Positions 36,585 to 44,962 of a stretch of DNA of 64,000 bases are shown piece by piece. The DNA is from Oscillospiraceae bacterium. GTDB taxonomy: Bacteria > Bacillota > Clostridia > Oscillospirales > Ruminococcaceae. Made by a program: the position numbers and the translations under genes. Below the pieces are notes generated by a model. The model had not been told where the DNA came from, did no database searches, and was given only the letters and a program-made list of their open reading frames with translations. The stretch is from contig JAGAJN010000024.1 in assembly GCA_017828975.1 (NCBI GenBank), forward strand, positions 20,638-84,637, given 5' to 3'. The stretch's first letter is position 1. Every line of letters starts with the position of its first letter.

Positions 36585-37256
36585 ATGGGATTTGACAGAG
36601 CAGCTATAAAGGCAAATGCAAGACTTCACGTTAAGAACAACTACGGTCCGAACATTCTGGTTTTCGTTATTTATGTGGCGATATGCACCGTATGCGCAGC
36701 TATACCCGTTGTGGGCTGGGTCGCCGAGCTTTTGGTAACACCGCTTATGCTGGTGGGATATATTGGCTGGTTCCAAAAGTCTATTTATCAGCAGGGACTG
36801 TCCTCGGGCGAGATTTTTGCCCCCTTTAAGGAGAATATGTGGGGAACAATGGGCACCATGCTTCTCATGTCCCTGAAGGTAATGCTTTGGTCGCTGCTTT
36901 TATATATCCCCGGAATTGTTAAGTCCTACGAATATTTTGCAGTTCCCTTCTTAAAATCCGAAAACCCCAATATCCCCTGCGACAGATGCTTTCAGATGAG
37001 CAAGGCAATGACTGACGGTCATAAGATGGACATTTTCATTATGCAGATAAGCTTTCTCGGCTGGATAATCCTGAGCTGCTTTACCTTCGGTATACTCACG
37101 ATATTCTACGTTCAGCCCTATATGATGGCTGCAAACGCCTTTGCTTACGAGCAGATAAAGGCGGAGGCTATCGCTAACGGCAGGATAAATCCCATGGAGA
37201 TAGACCCCGCTTACGGCGGCGGCAGCTTTATGGGCAGCGATAAGGTCGGTTTCTGA
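36585..37256 (+). CDS. DUF975-like membrane protein inside the flagellar operon
   Basis: A 223-residue membrane protein with about four to five helices (near 25-48, 52-72, 95-120, 160-190), a DUF975-like start (FDRAAIKANARLHVKNNYGPNILVFVIYV) and the LLLYIPGIVKSYEYFAVPFLKSENPNI region. DUF975 proteins have no known function. It sits where B. subtilis has ylxF between fliJ and fliK, which is unusual. ATG at 36585 follows AAAGGGGTAATTAAA; an upstream frame opening overlaps fliJ and is not coding. Confidence 0.8.
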   Translation: MGFDRAAIKANARLHVKNNYGPNILVFVIYVAICTVCAAIPVVGWVAELLVTPLMLVGYIGWFQKSIYQQGLSSGEIFAPFKENMWGTMGTMLLMSLKVMLWSLLLYIPGIVKSYEYFAVPFLKSENPNIPCDRCFQMSKAMTDGHKMDIFIMQISFLGWIILSCFTFGILTIFYVQPYMMAANAFAYEQIKAEAIANGRINPMEIDPAYGGGSFMGSDKVGF

Positions 37257-37263
37257 TAAAAAA

Positions 37264-37289
37264 TGTAGGGGACGGGTTTCCCGTCCCGC
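37264..37289. repeat. 26-base palindromic repeat, copy B
   Basis: Identical to 7656-7681: GGGACGGG-TTT-CCCGTCCC (37269-37287). A second GGGAC...GTCCC pair follows (37313-37333). It lies inside the flagellar operon after a stop codon, so it does not behave as a strong terminator. Confidence 0.75.
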
Positions 37290-37421
37290 ATACGCAGCAG
37301 TTGGTAAAACGGGACGTGATGTGTCCCGCATATTCAAATGCAGCTGTTTTATGGTAGCAACAGTTTTACAAATCGTATAGACTGTTTCTATATACACATT
37401 CTGTAAAAGGAGGTGAAAAGA

Positions 37422-38987
37422 ATGGATAGTGCAGTTCTTGGAATGGCAATTGCGTCAATGTCGGGCTTTTCAAACGGCTTCGTGTCGGACGGCTCAAATA
37501 CCGCTGTTACGGGCGAAAGCTTCGGTGATGTGCTGTCAAGCGTTTCGCTGAAAAATCCCTCGGAAGTGATAAATTCGCAGCCCGTTAAGGATATGCTTAC
37601 CGAAATGTACGGTGACGGCGGGGAAAACGCTTCACTCTTCGACCTTTTAAAGGCGGTGGGCGATGTTCAGCTTGACGACAAGGCAAAGGAGGTCCTCACA
37701 AAGCTTTTCGAGGATATTTCCGACGATGATTTTGACCCCGAGGAGATAGTTCTGAAGCTTTTAAAGGGCGATGAAAGCCTTACCGAAAGCGATATGCCCG
37801 AGGATTGGGCGGGAATGTCCCTTGACGACAGCAAAAAGCTGCTGAAAATTATCGACCTGATGCTCTATGCGGCGTCCGAGAAGAAGCCTTACGGCGAAAA
37901 GGGCGTGGAAAGCATCTTCGATATTCTGTTTGACGACAGCGAGGACGAGGATAAGATACCCGAAATGGCGGCGGCAAGCGGAAATGTTGTGGGCGACACA
38001 ATGTTCTGGCAGACAATGGCTCTGTCGGTGACGGCAAAATATACCGAAAGTAATGTTGACGGCGAAATCACTCCTGTTGATAATACCGAAAGTATTATTG
38101 CTGCGGCAAATGTCCCCGAAATAACGGCAAATGTTCCTCAGACGGCGGCAAATGTCCCCGAAAATACGGAGAATGTTTCTCAGACAGCGGAAAATATCCC
38201 CGAAACGGTTGAGAATATCCCCGAAAAGGAGATGATAACTCTCCCGAAAACCGAAAACGGCGATTCTAACGAAATGCCGAAAACGGAGTTTGTGGAAAGA
38301 CTGACAAAGCTTTCCGAGGCGTTGAAGGCAGAGATCCCCGAGAAGATTGGCGAGGTTTCCGAAAGAAATATCCCCGCAGAGGAAGGAATTTCTCAGGCGG
38401 ACAGGGAGAAAATGAACGTATTTGCGGTCAAGAGAGTGAACGTCAGCTTCGCAGCGAGCGAGATAGAGGCCCTCACAGGCGCAGAAACGGCAGCACCCGA
38501 CATTACGGAAATAGCCGAAAATACGCAGTTCTCCAACATCTCAGCGCAGATAGAAAGAGTCATGAAGGCGGAAATGGCGGTTATCCCCGAAAAGGATACG
38601 GTCAGGGAGCTGAATATTAAGCTCACACCCGACGAGCTGGGCGAGATAAACGTTAAGCTCACAACCGACGGCGAAAGGCTCACGGTAGCATTTACCGCAG
38701 AAAACAGTTCCACGGCAAAGCTTCTTTCCGATAACATCAGAAGTCTTGCGGCGGCTATAAGCAGGAACGACAGCGAAACCGAAACGGTATACCTTATTCA
38801 GGCGGCGGACGGTTCGGAGGGTGCTTCACTTAACCTTTCCGCAGGCTTTTCAGACAGCTTCGGCAGAGGTGAACCGCAGAACAACGGCGGAAATCGGAGC
38901 GTTTACGGGAATTCTTCTTCCGAAACGGACGAATCCGCACAGGAAACAATTTTGATCCGGGAGGCGAAATTATGGCAAACAGTATAA
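37422..38987 (+). CDS. fliK: Flagellar hook-length control protein FliK
   Basis: A 521-residue acidic protein. The N-terminal two-thirds is low complexity and contains six 7-residue units of the type NVPETAE (residues about 230-271). The C-terminal FliK domain (about 375-475) has VRELNIKLTPDELGEINVKLTTDGERLTVAF. FliK is exported, measures hook length and switches export specificity. ATG at 37422 follows AAAGGAGGTGAAAAGA. Its 3' end overlaps flgD by 16 bases. Confidence 0.9.
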   Translation: MDSAVLGMAIASMSGFSNGFVSDGSNTAVTGESFGDVLSSVSLKNPSEVINSQPVKDMLTEMYGDGGENASLFDLLKAVGDVQLDDKAKEVLTKLFEDISDDDFDPEEIVLKLLKGDESLTESDMPEDWAGMSLDDSKKLLKIIDLMLYAASEKKPYGEKGVESIFDILFDDSEDEDKIPEMAAASGNVVGDTMFWQTMALSVTAKYTESNVDGEITPVDNTESIIAAANVPEITANVPQTAANVPENTENVSQTAENIPETVENIPEKEMITLPKTENGDSNEMPKTEFVERLTKLSEALKAEIPEKIGEVSERNIPAEEGISQADREKMNVFAVKRVNVSFAASEIEALTGAETAAPDITEIAENTQFSNISAQIERVMKAEMAVIPEKDTVRELNIKLTPDELGEINVKLTTDGERLTVAFTAENSSTAKLLSDNIRSLAAAISRNDSETETVYLIQAADGSEGASLNLSAGFSDSFGRGEPQNNGGNRSVYGNSSSETDESAQETILIREAKLWQTV

Positions 38988-40225
38988 ACAACTACGGCAT
39001 TGACGGCATCGGAGTTTATGACAAATACTCAAACACGCTTATCAACAGCGAGGAAAAGAAATCATCTACCCTCGGTCAGAGCGATTTTCTCAAGCTTATC
39101 GTTGAGCAGATGAAAAATCAGGATTTCAACAATACCACCGACAACAACGAATTTATTGCGCAGATGGCTCAGTTCTCGTCCCTTGAGGCTATGCAGAATC
39201 TCACAAACTATTCCAACCTTTCCTACGGCACATCTCTGGTAGGCAAGTATGTTACCGTTAAAACGGGTGACGAGGATTATGTTACGGGACTGGTTGACTG
39301 CGTTGCGGTGGACGGCGGCACATACAGCCTTGTTATCAACGGCAAGGAGTATCCTTCAAACGGCGTTGTTGAGGTGATCACCAAAGAAGTATTTGACAGA
39401 CTTCAGCAGGAAAATACCGAAAATACCGAGGAAAGCGGCATTATCGACACCGAGGAGGAAACCAAAAACAGTGCTTCCCCCAATGCGGATGTTCAGGCAA
39501 GACTTGACAAGCTGATGGAGGAATACGAAAAGGCTACCTCCGAGCTTTATGCAGAGCTGCAAAAGTCCATCGAGGAGATAAAGGCTGAGGTATTTACCGA
39601 CGAAAGCCCCGTTATGACAGAAGCAACCGTGAATTCTTACGATTACACAGCCACAAGAGTTGATGTTGTTGAGTCAAATGTGAGATCGGCAGCTCCCGAC
39701 AGCTATTCCGTAAGCCAGAGCAATGCGGCAGCGGGAATTTCGGGAAATTACAGCAATGTTAACAGCACAGGCGTTACCGAGGATTATCAGCTTTGCCTTG
39801 AAAGAGCAAAGGAAACAGGCACAAGAATGGCTGCTCCTCAGTACATCTTCAACACATCTATCACAGGCAAGATCGACACATCTACCATTCTCGGCAGAAC
39901 AGAATCGGGCAGAGCATTCACCGACATCGGTTTTTCGGGCGTTGGCAGACTTGGTGAGGTAGTTACATGGGCAGACGGAACTCAGCGTGTAGAGGTCATC
40001 TCTCCTTACGGATACTCCGTTTACTTTACCACCTCGGGCGAACATACCCTTGACGAGATCTGCAATTTCGACTGCGCTCCGGGACAGTATGCGGGCGAAT
40101 TCAACGGAAATGAGCTGGCTATCAGATACTATTCAAGAGCATACACGGCTGCGGAAAAGCAGGCTATGGAAACCTTTGAAAACAATATCAGTCAGATGAA
40201 GTTCGTTAAAAACACAGAGATCTGA
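38972..40225 (+). CDS. flgD: Flagellar hook assembly (cap) protein FlgD, long form
   Basis: A 417-residue protein. Residues 30-90 are the FlgD N-domain (LGQSDFLKLIVEQMKNQDFNNTTDNNEFIAQMAQFSSLEAMQNL), followed by the small beta region VGKYVTVKTGDEDYVTGLVDCVAVDGGTYSLVINGK. After about residue 145 comes an E-rich helical linker and then about 200 residues (VTEDYQLCLERAKETGTRM to the end) that I do not recognise; a normal FlgD is about 150-230 residues. It caps the growing hook. No ribosome-site problem: CGGGAGGCGAAATT precedes the ATG. Confidence 0.9.
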   Translation: MANSINNYGIDGIGVYDKYSNTLINSEEKKSSTLGQSDFLKLIVEQMKNQDFNNTTDNNEFIAQMAQFSSLEAMQNLTNYSNLSYGTSLVGKYVTVKTGDEDYVTGLVDCVAVDGGTYSLVINGKEYPSNGVVEVITKEVFDRLQQENTENTEESGIIDTEEETKNSASPNADVQARLDKLMEEYEKATSELYAELQKSIEEIKAEVFTDESPVMTEATVNSYDYTATRVDVVESNVRSAAPDSYSVSQSNAAAGISGNYSNVNSTGVTEDYQLCLERAKETGTRMAAPQYIFNTSITGKIDTSTILGRTESGRAFTDIGFSGVGRLGEVVTWADGTQRVEVISPYGYSVYFTTSGEHTLDEICNFDCAPGQYAGEFNGNELAIRYYSRAYTAAEKQAMETFENNISQMKFVKNTEI

Positions 40226-40244
40226 CAGGCGGAAGTGAGAAATT

Positions 40245-40655
40245 ATGCTTATCAGCGAATATTTGCAGCTGAGAAATAATATTTCCGTCACAACGGGAAA
40301 CGTTTCCCCGGGAAGCTTCAAGGAGAATAATCCCAAAGTCAACGAAAACGGCGCTACCTTCGCACAGGAGCTGGAGCGGGCAAACCGTCTGGCGGCATCT
40401 AAGGTGCAGTTTTCAAAGCACGCTATCGAACGGCTGGACAACAGGGACATCGACATTACAGAGGGCGATATGCTGGGCAGGCTCAACAAGGCTGTTGAAC
40501 TGGCGGAAAGCAAGGGTTCAAACGATGCTCTCGTTATCGTGGATTCTGCGGCGTTTCTTGTGAGCGTGAAAAATAACAAGGTCATTACCGCTATGAATAC
40601 AGGGGAAATGACAGGCAGCTGCTTTACAAACATCGACTCGACCGTTATTATGTGA
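40245..40655 (+). CDS. Flagellar operon protein, TIGR02530 type
   Basis: A 136-residue protein with the pattern VQFSKHAIERLDNRDIDITEGDMLGRLNKAVELAESKGSNDALVIVDSAAFLVSVKNNKVITAM, matching the TIGR02530 family of short flagellar-operon proteins found between flgD and flgE in firmicutes. Its biochemical role is not established. It has a poor ribosome site (GGCGGAAGTGAGAAATT) and lies 19 bases after flgD. Confidence 0.85.
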   Translation: MLISEYLQLRNNISVTTGNVSPGSFKENNPKVNENGATFAQELERANRLAASKVQFSKHAIERLDNRDIDITEGDMLGRLNKAVELAESKGSNDALVIVDSAAFLVSVKNNKVITAMNTGEMTGSCFTNIDSTVIM

Positions 40656-40748
40656 TCGGACCTTTCAGGAGATCATTTCGTCCCGACCGACTGACGGACG
40701 GAAAACGGTTGAAAATACAAATTTATATTAAAAGGAGTAGATTCAGCT

Positions 40749-41684
40749 ATGATGAGGTCACTTTATTCCGGCGTTACCGGATTGACAACACACCAGACAA
40801 GAATGGACGTTATCGGCAATAACATCGCAAACGTCAATACATACGGCTTTAAGGCTTCCCGTACGACCTTCAAGGATATTTACTATCAGACAGTAAAATC
40901 TCCCTCAGGCGGTACTGCAAGCGAAAAGGCAGGTAACAATCCCACAGAAGTAGGTTACGGCGTTCAGCTGGGTTCTATCGACAAGAATATGTCCCGTTCA
41001 AGCTTTGCGGGTACCGACAGGACCTTCGACCTTGCTATCAGCGGTGAGGGCTTCTTCATCGTCGGCAAGCCCGAGTCAACAGGCGGAAACAACACAACAG
41101 GCGGCGAAATGGTAGACATCACCTACACAAGAATGGGCAACTTCGGTCTGGACAGCACGGGAAATCTCGTAAATGCCAACAACAAGTTCGTTCTCGGTAC
41201 CTGCAATGACGGCGATTTCGACGCAAAGGCAATGTCCGAAAAGGACCCTGCCGATGAAGCTAAGAGCCTTCAGATCATCAATGTCAACTCCCTTATTCAG
41301 GATGCTTTCGGTGATGACGAGCTTACCTTCAAGGATCTGGAATCCTTCTCTATCGGTTCCGACGGCGTTCTTACCGCTACTTATAAGGGCGACATCAAGG
41401 CTCTGGCAAGAATCGAGATCGCCATTTTCGATAACCCCGAGGGACTTCTCCAGGCAGGAAACACCGACTTTATGGTTTCCGCTGCTTCCAATCAGCCCGG
41501 CATCAACAAGCCCGGCGACCCCGGTACAGGTACTACCGAATCAGGCAAGCTGGAAATGTCCAACGTAAACCTTGCTCAGGAGTTCTCCGATATGATCATA
41601 ACTCAGAGAGGCTTCCAGGCAAACTCCCGTATTATCACCACCTCCGACTCCATGCTGGAAGAGCTTGTAAATCTTAAGAGATAA
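40749..41684 (+). CDS. flgE: Flagellar hook protein FlgE
   Basis: A 311-residue hook-family protein: MRSLYSGVTGLTTHQTRMDVIGNNIANVNTYGFKASRTTFKDIYYQT is the export and D0 region, and the C-terminus has LEMSNVNLAQEFSDMIITQRGFQANSRIITTSDSMLEELVNLKR. It is short for a hook protein, so it may resemble FlgG, but its place after flgD and before flbD and motA supports FlgE. Ribosome site AAAAGGAGTAGATTCAGCT. High expression is expected. Confidence 0.88.
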   Translation: MMRSLYSGVTGLTTHQTRMDVIGNNIANVNTYGFKASRTTFKDIYYQTVKSPSGGTASEKAGNNPTEVGYGVQLGSIDKNMSRSSFAGTDRTFDLAISGEGFFIVGKPESTGGNNTTGGEMVDITYTRMGNFGLDSTGNLVNANNKFVLGTCNDGDFDAKAMSEKDPADEAKSLQIINVNSLIQDAFGDDELTFKDLESFSIGSDGVLTATYKGDIKALARIEIAIFDNPEGLLQAGNTDFMVSAASNQPGINKPGDPGTGTTESGKLEMSNVNLAQEFSDMIITQRGFQANSRIITTSDSMLEELVNLKR

Positions 41685-41760
41685 TTTTTAGGGGAACTTT
41701 CCCTTTCTGCGGGGCGGCGGAGCATACTGCCGCCTTTGCGGATAAACATTGAGGTAAAAT

Positions 41761-41979
41761 ATGATACAGCTTACAAGACTTAACGGAACTATCCTCCTTG
41801 TGAATGAGGAATTTATCGAAATAGCCGAGGATACCCCCGATACCGTGATAACTATGCAGAACGGTCATCGCTATGTGGTCAAGGAAAAAACTGCGGAGAT
41901 AATGGAACATATCGCCGAGGCAAAGACCGAATATGCCGAAAAGCTGTTTGCAAGGCTCATTGCCGAAAAAAATAACTAA
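41761..41979 (+). CDS. flbD: FlbD/SwrD-family flagellar protein
   Basis: A 72-residue FlbD (SwrD) protein: MIQLTRLNGTILLVNEEFIEIAEDTPDTVITMQNGHRYVVKEKTAEIMEHI. In B. subtilis SwrD raises motor torque and supports swarming. Its position immediately before motA agrees with that role. Ribosome site ATTGAGGTAAAAT. It is complete. Confidence 0.93.
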   Translation: MIQLTRLNGTILLVNEEFIEIAEDTPDTVITMQNGHRYVVKEKTAEIMEHIAEAKTEYAEKLFARLIAEKNN

Positions 41980-42038
41980 AGAATATCCCCGCCGTTTGTG
42001 CGGATAACATAAACAAATAAACAAGGAGCTGCTTTTTT

Positions 42039-42842
42039 ATGAATATAACCGGAATCATCGGTCTGGTCATAGCCTTCGGACTTATTGTCTGGGGTATTAT
42101 GAGCGGAGGAGAGCTGAAAAATTTCTGGGACTTCTCCTCGGTAGCTATCGTTCTCGGCGGTACTATCGGTGCGGTCATCTTTACCTTCCCCGCTTCGACG
42201 CTGAAAAAGGTGGGCGTTATGCTCAAGCTGACCTTCGTTCAGCCGAAATATGACCCAAACAAGTACATAGACGAAATGGTCGAATACTGTAAAACTGCCC
42301 GTCTTAAAGGTATCTTACAGCTGGAAGAAGCGGCAAATGCCTGCTCCGATCCCTTCGTAAAATCTGCGCTGATGCTTATAGTTGACGCAAACGATTCCGA
42401 AAAGGTGCAGTCTATGCTGGACGACTCCATCGACTTTATGTGCGACAGACACGAATCCAACTTCGCCCTCTGGACAAAGGCGGGTGCTATCGCTCCTGCA
42501 ATGGGAATGGTAGGTACGCTGGTTGGTCTTATCAACATGCTGAAGGGTCTGGATCTCTCCAACCCGAATGCGGCGGCAAGCCTTGGTATCAATATGTCCA
42601 CGGCGCTGGTTACTACATTCTACGGCTGTATCCTCGCCCACGTTATCTTTAACCCTATCGCAAATCAGCTGAAATATCTCCATAATAAGGAAGTTCTCTG
42701 TATGCAGATAGTCAAGGAGGGCGCGCTGGCTATCATCAGCGGCGCTAACCCTCGTTATGTCGAAGAAAAGCTTCGCATGATGCTCCCCGCAAAGGCAGAT
42801 AAGCCCAAGGGCAAGGCGGCTGCTTCCTCCGAAGGCGAATAA
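42039..42842 (+). CDS. motA: Flagellar motor stator protein MotA
   Basis: A 267-residue stator protein with four membrane segments (about 4-22, 30-50, 148-168, 183-205) and a large cytoplasmic loop between helices 2 and 3 carrying the torque-region charged residues. Family motifs include WDFSSVAIVLGGTIGAVIFTFP and APAMGMVGTLVGLINMLKGLDLSNPNAAASLGINMSTALVTTFYG. It forms a pentamer around a MotB dimer. A 201-base gap separates it from motB. Confidence 0.95.
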   Translation: MNITGIIGLVIAFGLIVWGIMSGGELKNFWDFSSVAIVLGGTIGAVIFTFPASTLKKVGVMLKLTFVQPKYDPNKYIDEMVEYCKTARLKGILQLEEAANACSDPFVKSALMLIVDANDSEKVQSMLDDSIDFMCDRHESNFALWTKAGAIAPAMGMVGTLVGLINMLKGLDLSNPNAAASLGINMSTALVTTFYGCILAHVIFNPIANQLKYLHNKEVLCMQIVKEGALAIISGANPRYVEEKLRMMLPAKADKPKGKAAASSEGE

Positions 42843-42936
42843 TTGCGGAAATTATGAAAATATAATAGATTTTACAGGTTTTTTTCATCATTTCGCACAA
42901 TATTTATCAAAAGCTATGGTAATATCAATTAATATG

Positions 42937-42945
42937 TGTTATAAT
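42937..42945 (+). promoter_or_regulatory. Possible extended -10 promoter before motB
   Basis: TGTTATAAT (42937-42945) in the 201-base motA-motB gap, with no clear -35. It may add transcription for motB and the genes downstream. Confidence 0.3.
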
Positions 42946-43043
42946 AGTAGAATGATAGAATAGACTAGGTGGCGGAATTTGCGAAAATCATAATTTCGTT
43001 ACCAAATGTCATATTATCCCAATTTGAAATCGAGGTGATCTCT

Positions 43044-43919
43044 ATGGCAAGACGACCCTCCGAGCCCGCAGAAGAAGGCAGCTGGATGGATACATACGGC
43101 GACATGGTTACGCTGCTGCTGACGTTCTTTGTGCTTCTGTTCTCTATGTCCTCTATGGAGGATTCCAGGACGCAGATAGTTATCGCTTCTCTCAGCGGTC
43201 AGCCCGTTGAGGTAATTGCTGAGATCATCGCACAAAATTCGGGACCCAAGGACACCGACTCCGTTCTCTCCATCTTCGACCCCGAAGGCGAAAAGCAGGA
43301 CGATGCGTTCGAGGACATCTACCAGTTCCTGAAAGAGGTCATTGCCGCTACGGGAAATACCGATAATGCTACCGTGGAAATGACCGATTTCGCTATCTAT
43401 CTGAAATTCAAGGACCAGGTTTTCTTCGCTCCCGACAGTGATGTGCTGCTGGATTCGGGCGCAGAGATACTTGACGAGATTTGCGGCGGACTGCAGGACA
43501 TAGACAGCAAAATAACCGCTGTCAAGGTCAGCGGACACACCGCTCAGGCGCTTACCTCCGACACTAACGAGTGGGAGCTTTCCTCCGGACGTGCCGATGC
43601 CGTGGTAAATCACCTGATCTCCATGAATATCAGCGATTCATCGAAATATTCCGCAACGGGCTACGGCAAATACCGTCCCATTTCCGATAATAACACAAGC
43701 GAGGGACGTACCCAGAACCGCCGTGTTGAGGTGGTTTTCATCAGGAAGGACGCCGACTATACCGATCCTAAGGTGCTTGACGAGTTTATGAAGCTGGAGT
43801 TCGGTCCCAACTATCTCCAGAGCGTGGACCCCGAGGGCATTCCCGTGGAAAAGGAAAATCAGACTGTTACCGAGTCCGACGATCCCGCACTTGCTGCCGA
43901 CAATGAAGGCAATGAATAA
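43044..43919 (+). CDS. motB: Flagellar motor stator protein MotB
   Basis: A 291-residue stator protein. Short cytoplasmic N-terminus, then a single membrane helix with the ion-carrying Asp20 in YGDMVTLLLTFFVLLFSMS, a plug region, and an OmpA-type peptidoglycan-binding domain (KVSGHTAQ..., TGYGKYRPISDNNTSEGRTQNRRVEVVFI). The ATG at 43044 follows GAGGTGATCTCT; the frame is open 25 codons further upstream but without homology. Unlike many clostridial clusters, no fliL follows. Confidence 0.95.
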   Translation: MARRPSEPAEEGSWMDTYGDMVTLLLTFFVLLFSMSSMEDSRTQIVIASLSGQPVEVIAEIIAQNSGPKDTDSVLSIFDPEGEKQDDAFEDIYQFLKEVIAATGNTDNATVEMTDFAIYLKFKDQVFFAPDSDVLLDSGAEILDEICGGLQDIDSKITAVKVSGHTAQALTSDTNEWELSSGRADAVVNHLISMNISDSSKYSATGYGKYRPISDNNTSEGRTQNRRVEVVFIRKDADYTDPKVLDEFMKLEFGPNYLQSVDPEGIPVEKENQTVTESDDPALAADNEGNE

Positions 43920-43959
43920 CACACACATCTAATCCGATTGACCGAGGTGAGGATATAAA

Positions 43960-44958
43960 ATGGCTGACGTACTGTCGCAAAGCCAGATAGACGCCCTGCT
44001 CAACAGCTTCAGCGCAAACGGCTCGGAGGCTTTCGAGGAGATCGAAGCTAACGATTCCAATAACGTCAAGAACTACGACTTCAGAATGCCCCGAAAGTTC
44101 ACCAAGGAGCAGCTGAAATCCGTAGAGGGCATCTTTGAAACATATGCCAGAGTTGTATCCTCATATCTTACGGGACTTCTCAGGCTTTACTGCAAGGTTG
44201 AGGTGCTCCAGATAGAGGAGCAGAGGTACAATGAGTTCAATAACGCTCTCCCCGATTATGTCCTGCTGTCTACCATTGATATGGGCATCGAGGACGAGGA
44301 CGTTATGGAAACCTCCGTTATCATGCAGATATCCAACCCCGTGACCTACTGTATGATAGACAGGCTCATGGGCGGTGACGGGCAGTTTACCGAGATAAAC
44401 AGGGACTTCACCGAAATAGAGGTCGGGCTGATGACCAACGTTATCAACAAGCTGACCGCCAGCCTTAAACAGGCATGGGACCCCTATATCGAGATACACC
44501 CGAAGCTGACAAATGTCGAAACCAACGCAAGAGTTTTACAGTCCATCGCTCCCGACGACGTGGTCATACTCGTTATGCTGGAGCTGGAAATAAGGAAGAT
44601 AAAGAACACTATTTCCATCTGTATCCCCGCGCTGAATCTTGAAAGCATGATGGCGAAATTCTCCGACCGATTTTCCAAAAACGGAAAGAAATTCGACGCC
44701 AACAAGGATAACGAACGCCGTGAGGAGATACTCAACGGCATCAAGAACAGCAAGCTGAAGATCGACGCTATTCTCAGCGAAACTCAGGTTGACCTTTACG
44801 ACATACTTACTCTCCAGCCGGGAGATATTATCCCCCTGAATATGAGCATTTCCGATAATGTTACCGTGAAAATAGGCGAGCATATATGGTTCGACGGAAA
44901 GCTCGGAGAGAAGAATGACCACAAAGCTATAAAAATAGATAATATATACAAGAATTGA
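43960..44958 (+). CDS. fliM: Flagellar motor switch protein FliM
   Basis: A 332-residue switch protein. The N-terminal CheY-binding peptide DVLSQSQIDALLNSF begins at residue 3, a CheC-like middle domain follows (YDFRMPRKFTKEQL onwards, with MGGDGQFTEINRDFTEIEVGLM), and a C-terminal SpoA domain ends VKIGEHIWFDGKLGEKNDHKAIKI. It forms the C-ring with FliG and FliY and binds CheY-P. Ribosome site CGAGGTGAGGATATAA. Gap to fliY is 4 bases. Confidence 0.96.
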   Translation: MADVLSQSQIDALLNSFSANGSEAFEEIEANDSNNVKNYDFRMPRKFTKEQLKSVEGIFETYARVVSSYLTGLLRLYCKVEVLQIEEQRYNEFNNALPDYVLLSTIDMGIEDEDVMETSVIMQISNPVTYCMIDRLMGGDGQFTEINRDFTEIEVGLMTNVINKLTASLKQAWDPYIEIHPKLTNVETNARVLQSIAPDDVVILVMLELEIRKIKNTISICIPALNLESMMAKFSDRFSKNGKKFDANKDNERREEILNGIKNSKLKIDAILSETQVDLYDILTLQPGDIIPLNMSISDNVTVKIGEHIWFDGKLGEKNDHKAIKIDNIYKN

Positions 44959-44962
44959 GGTA

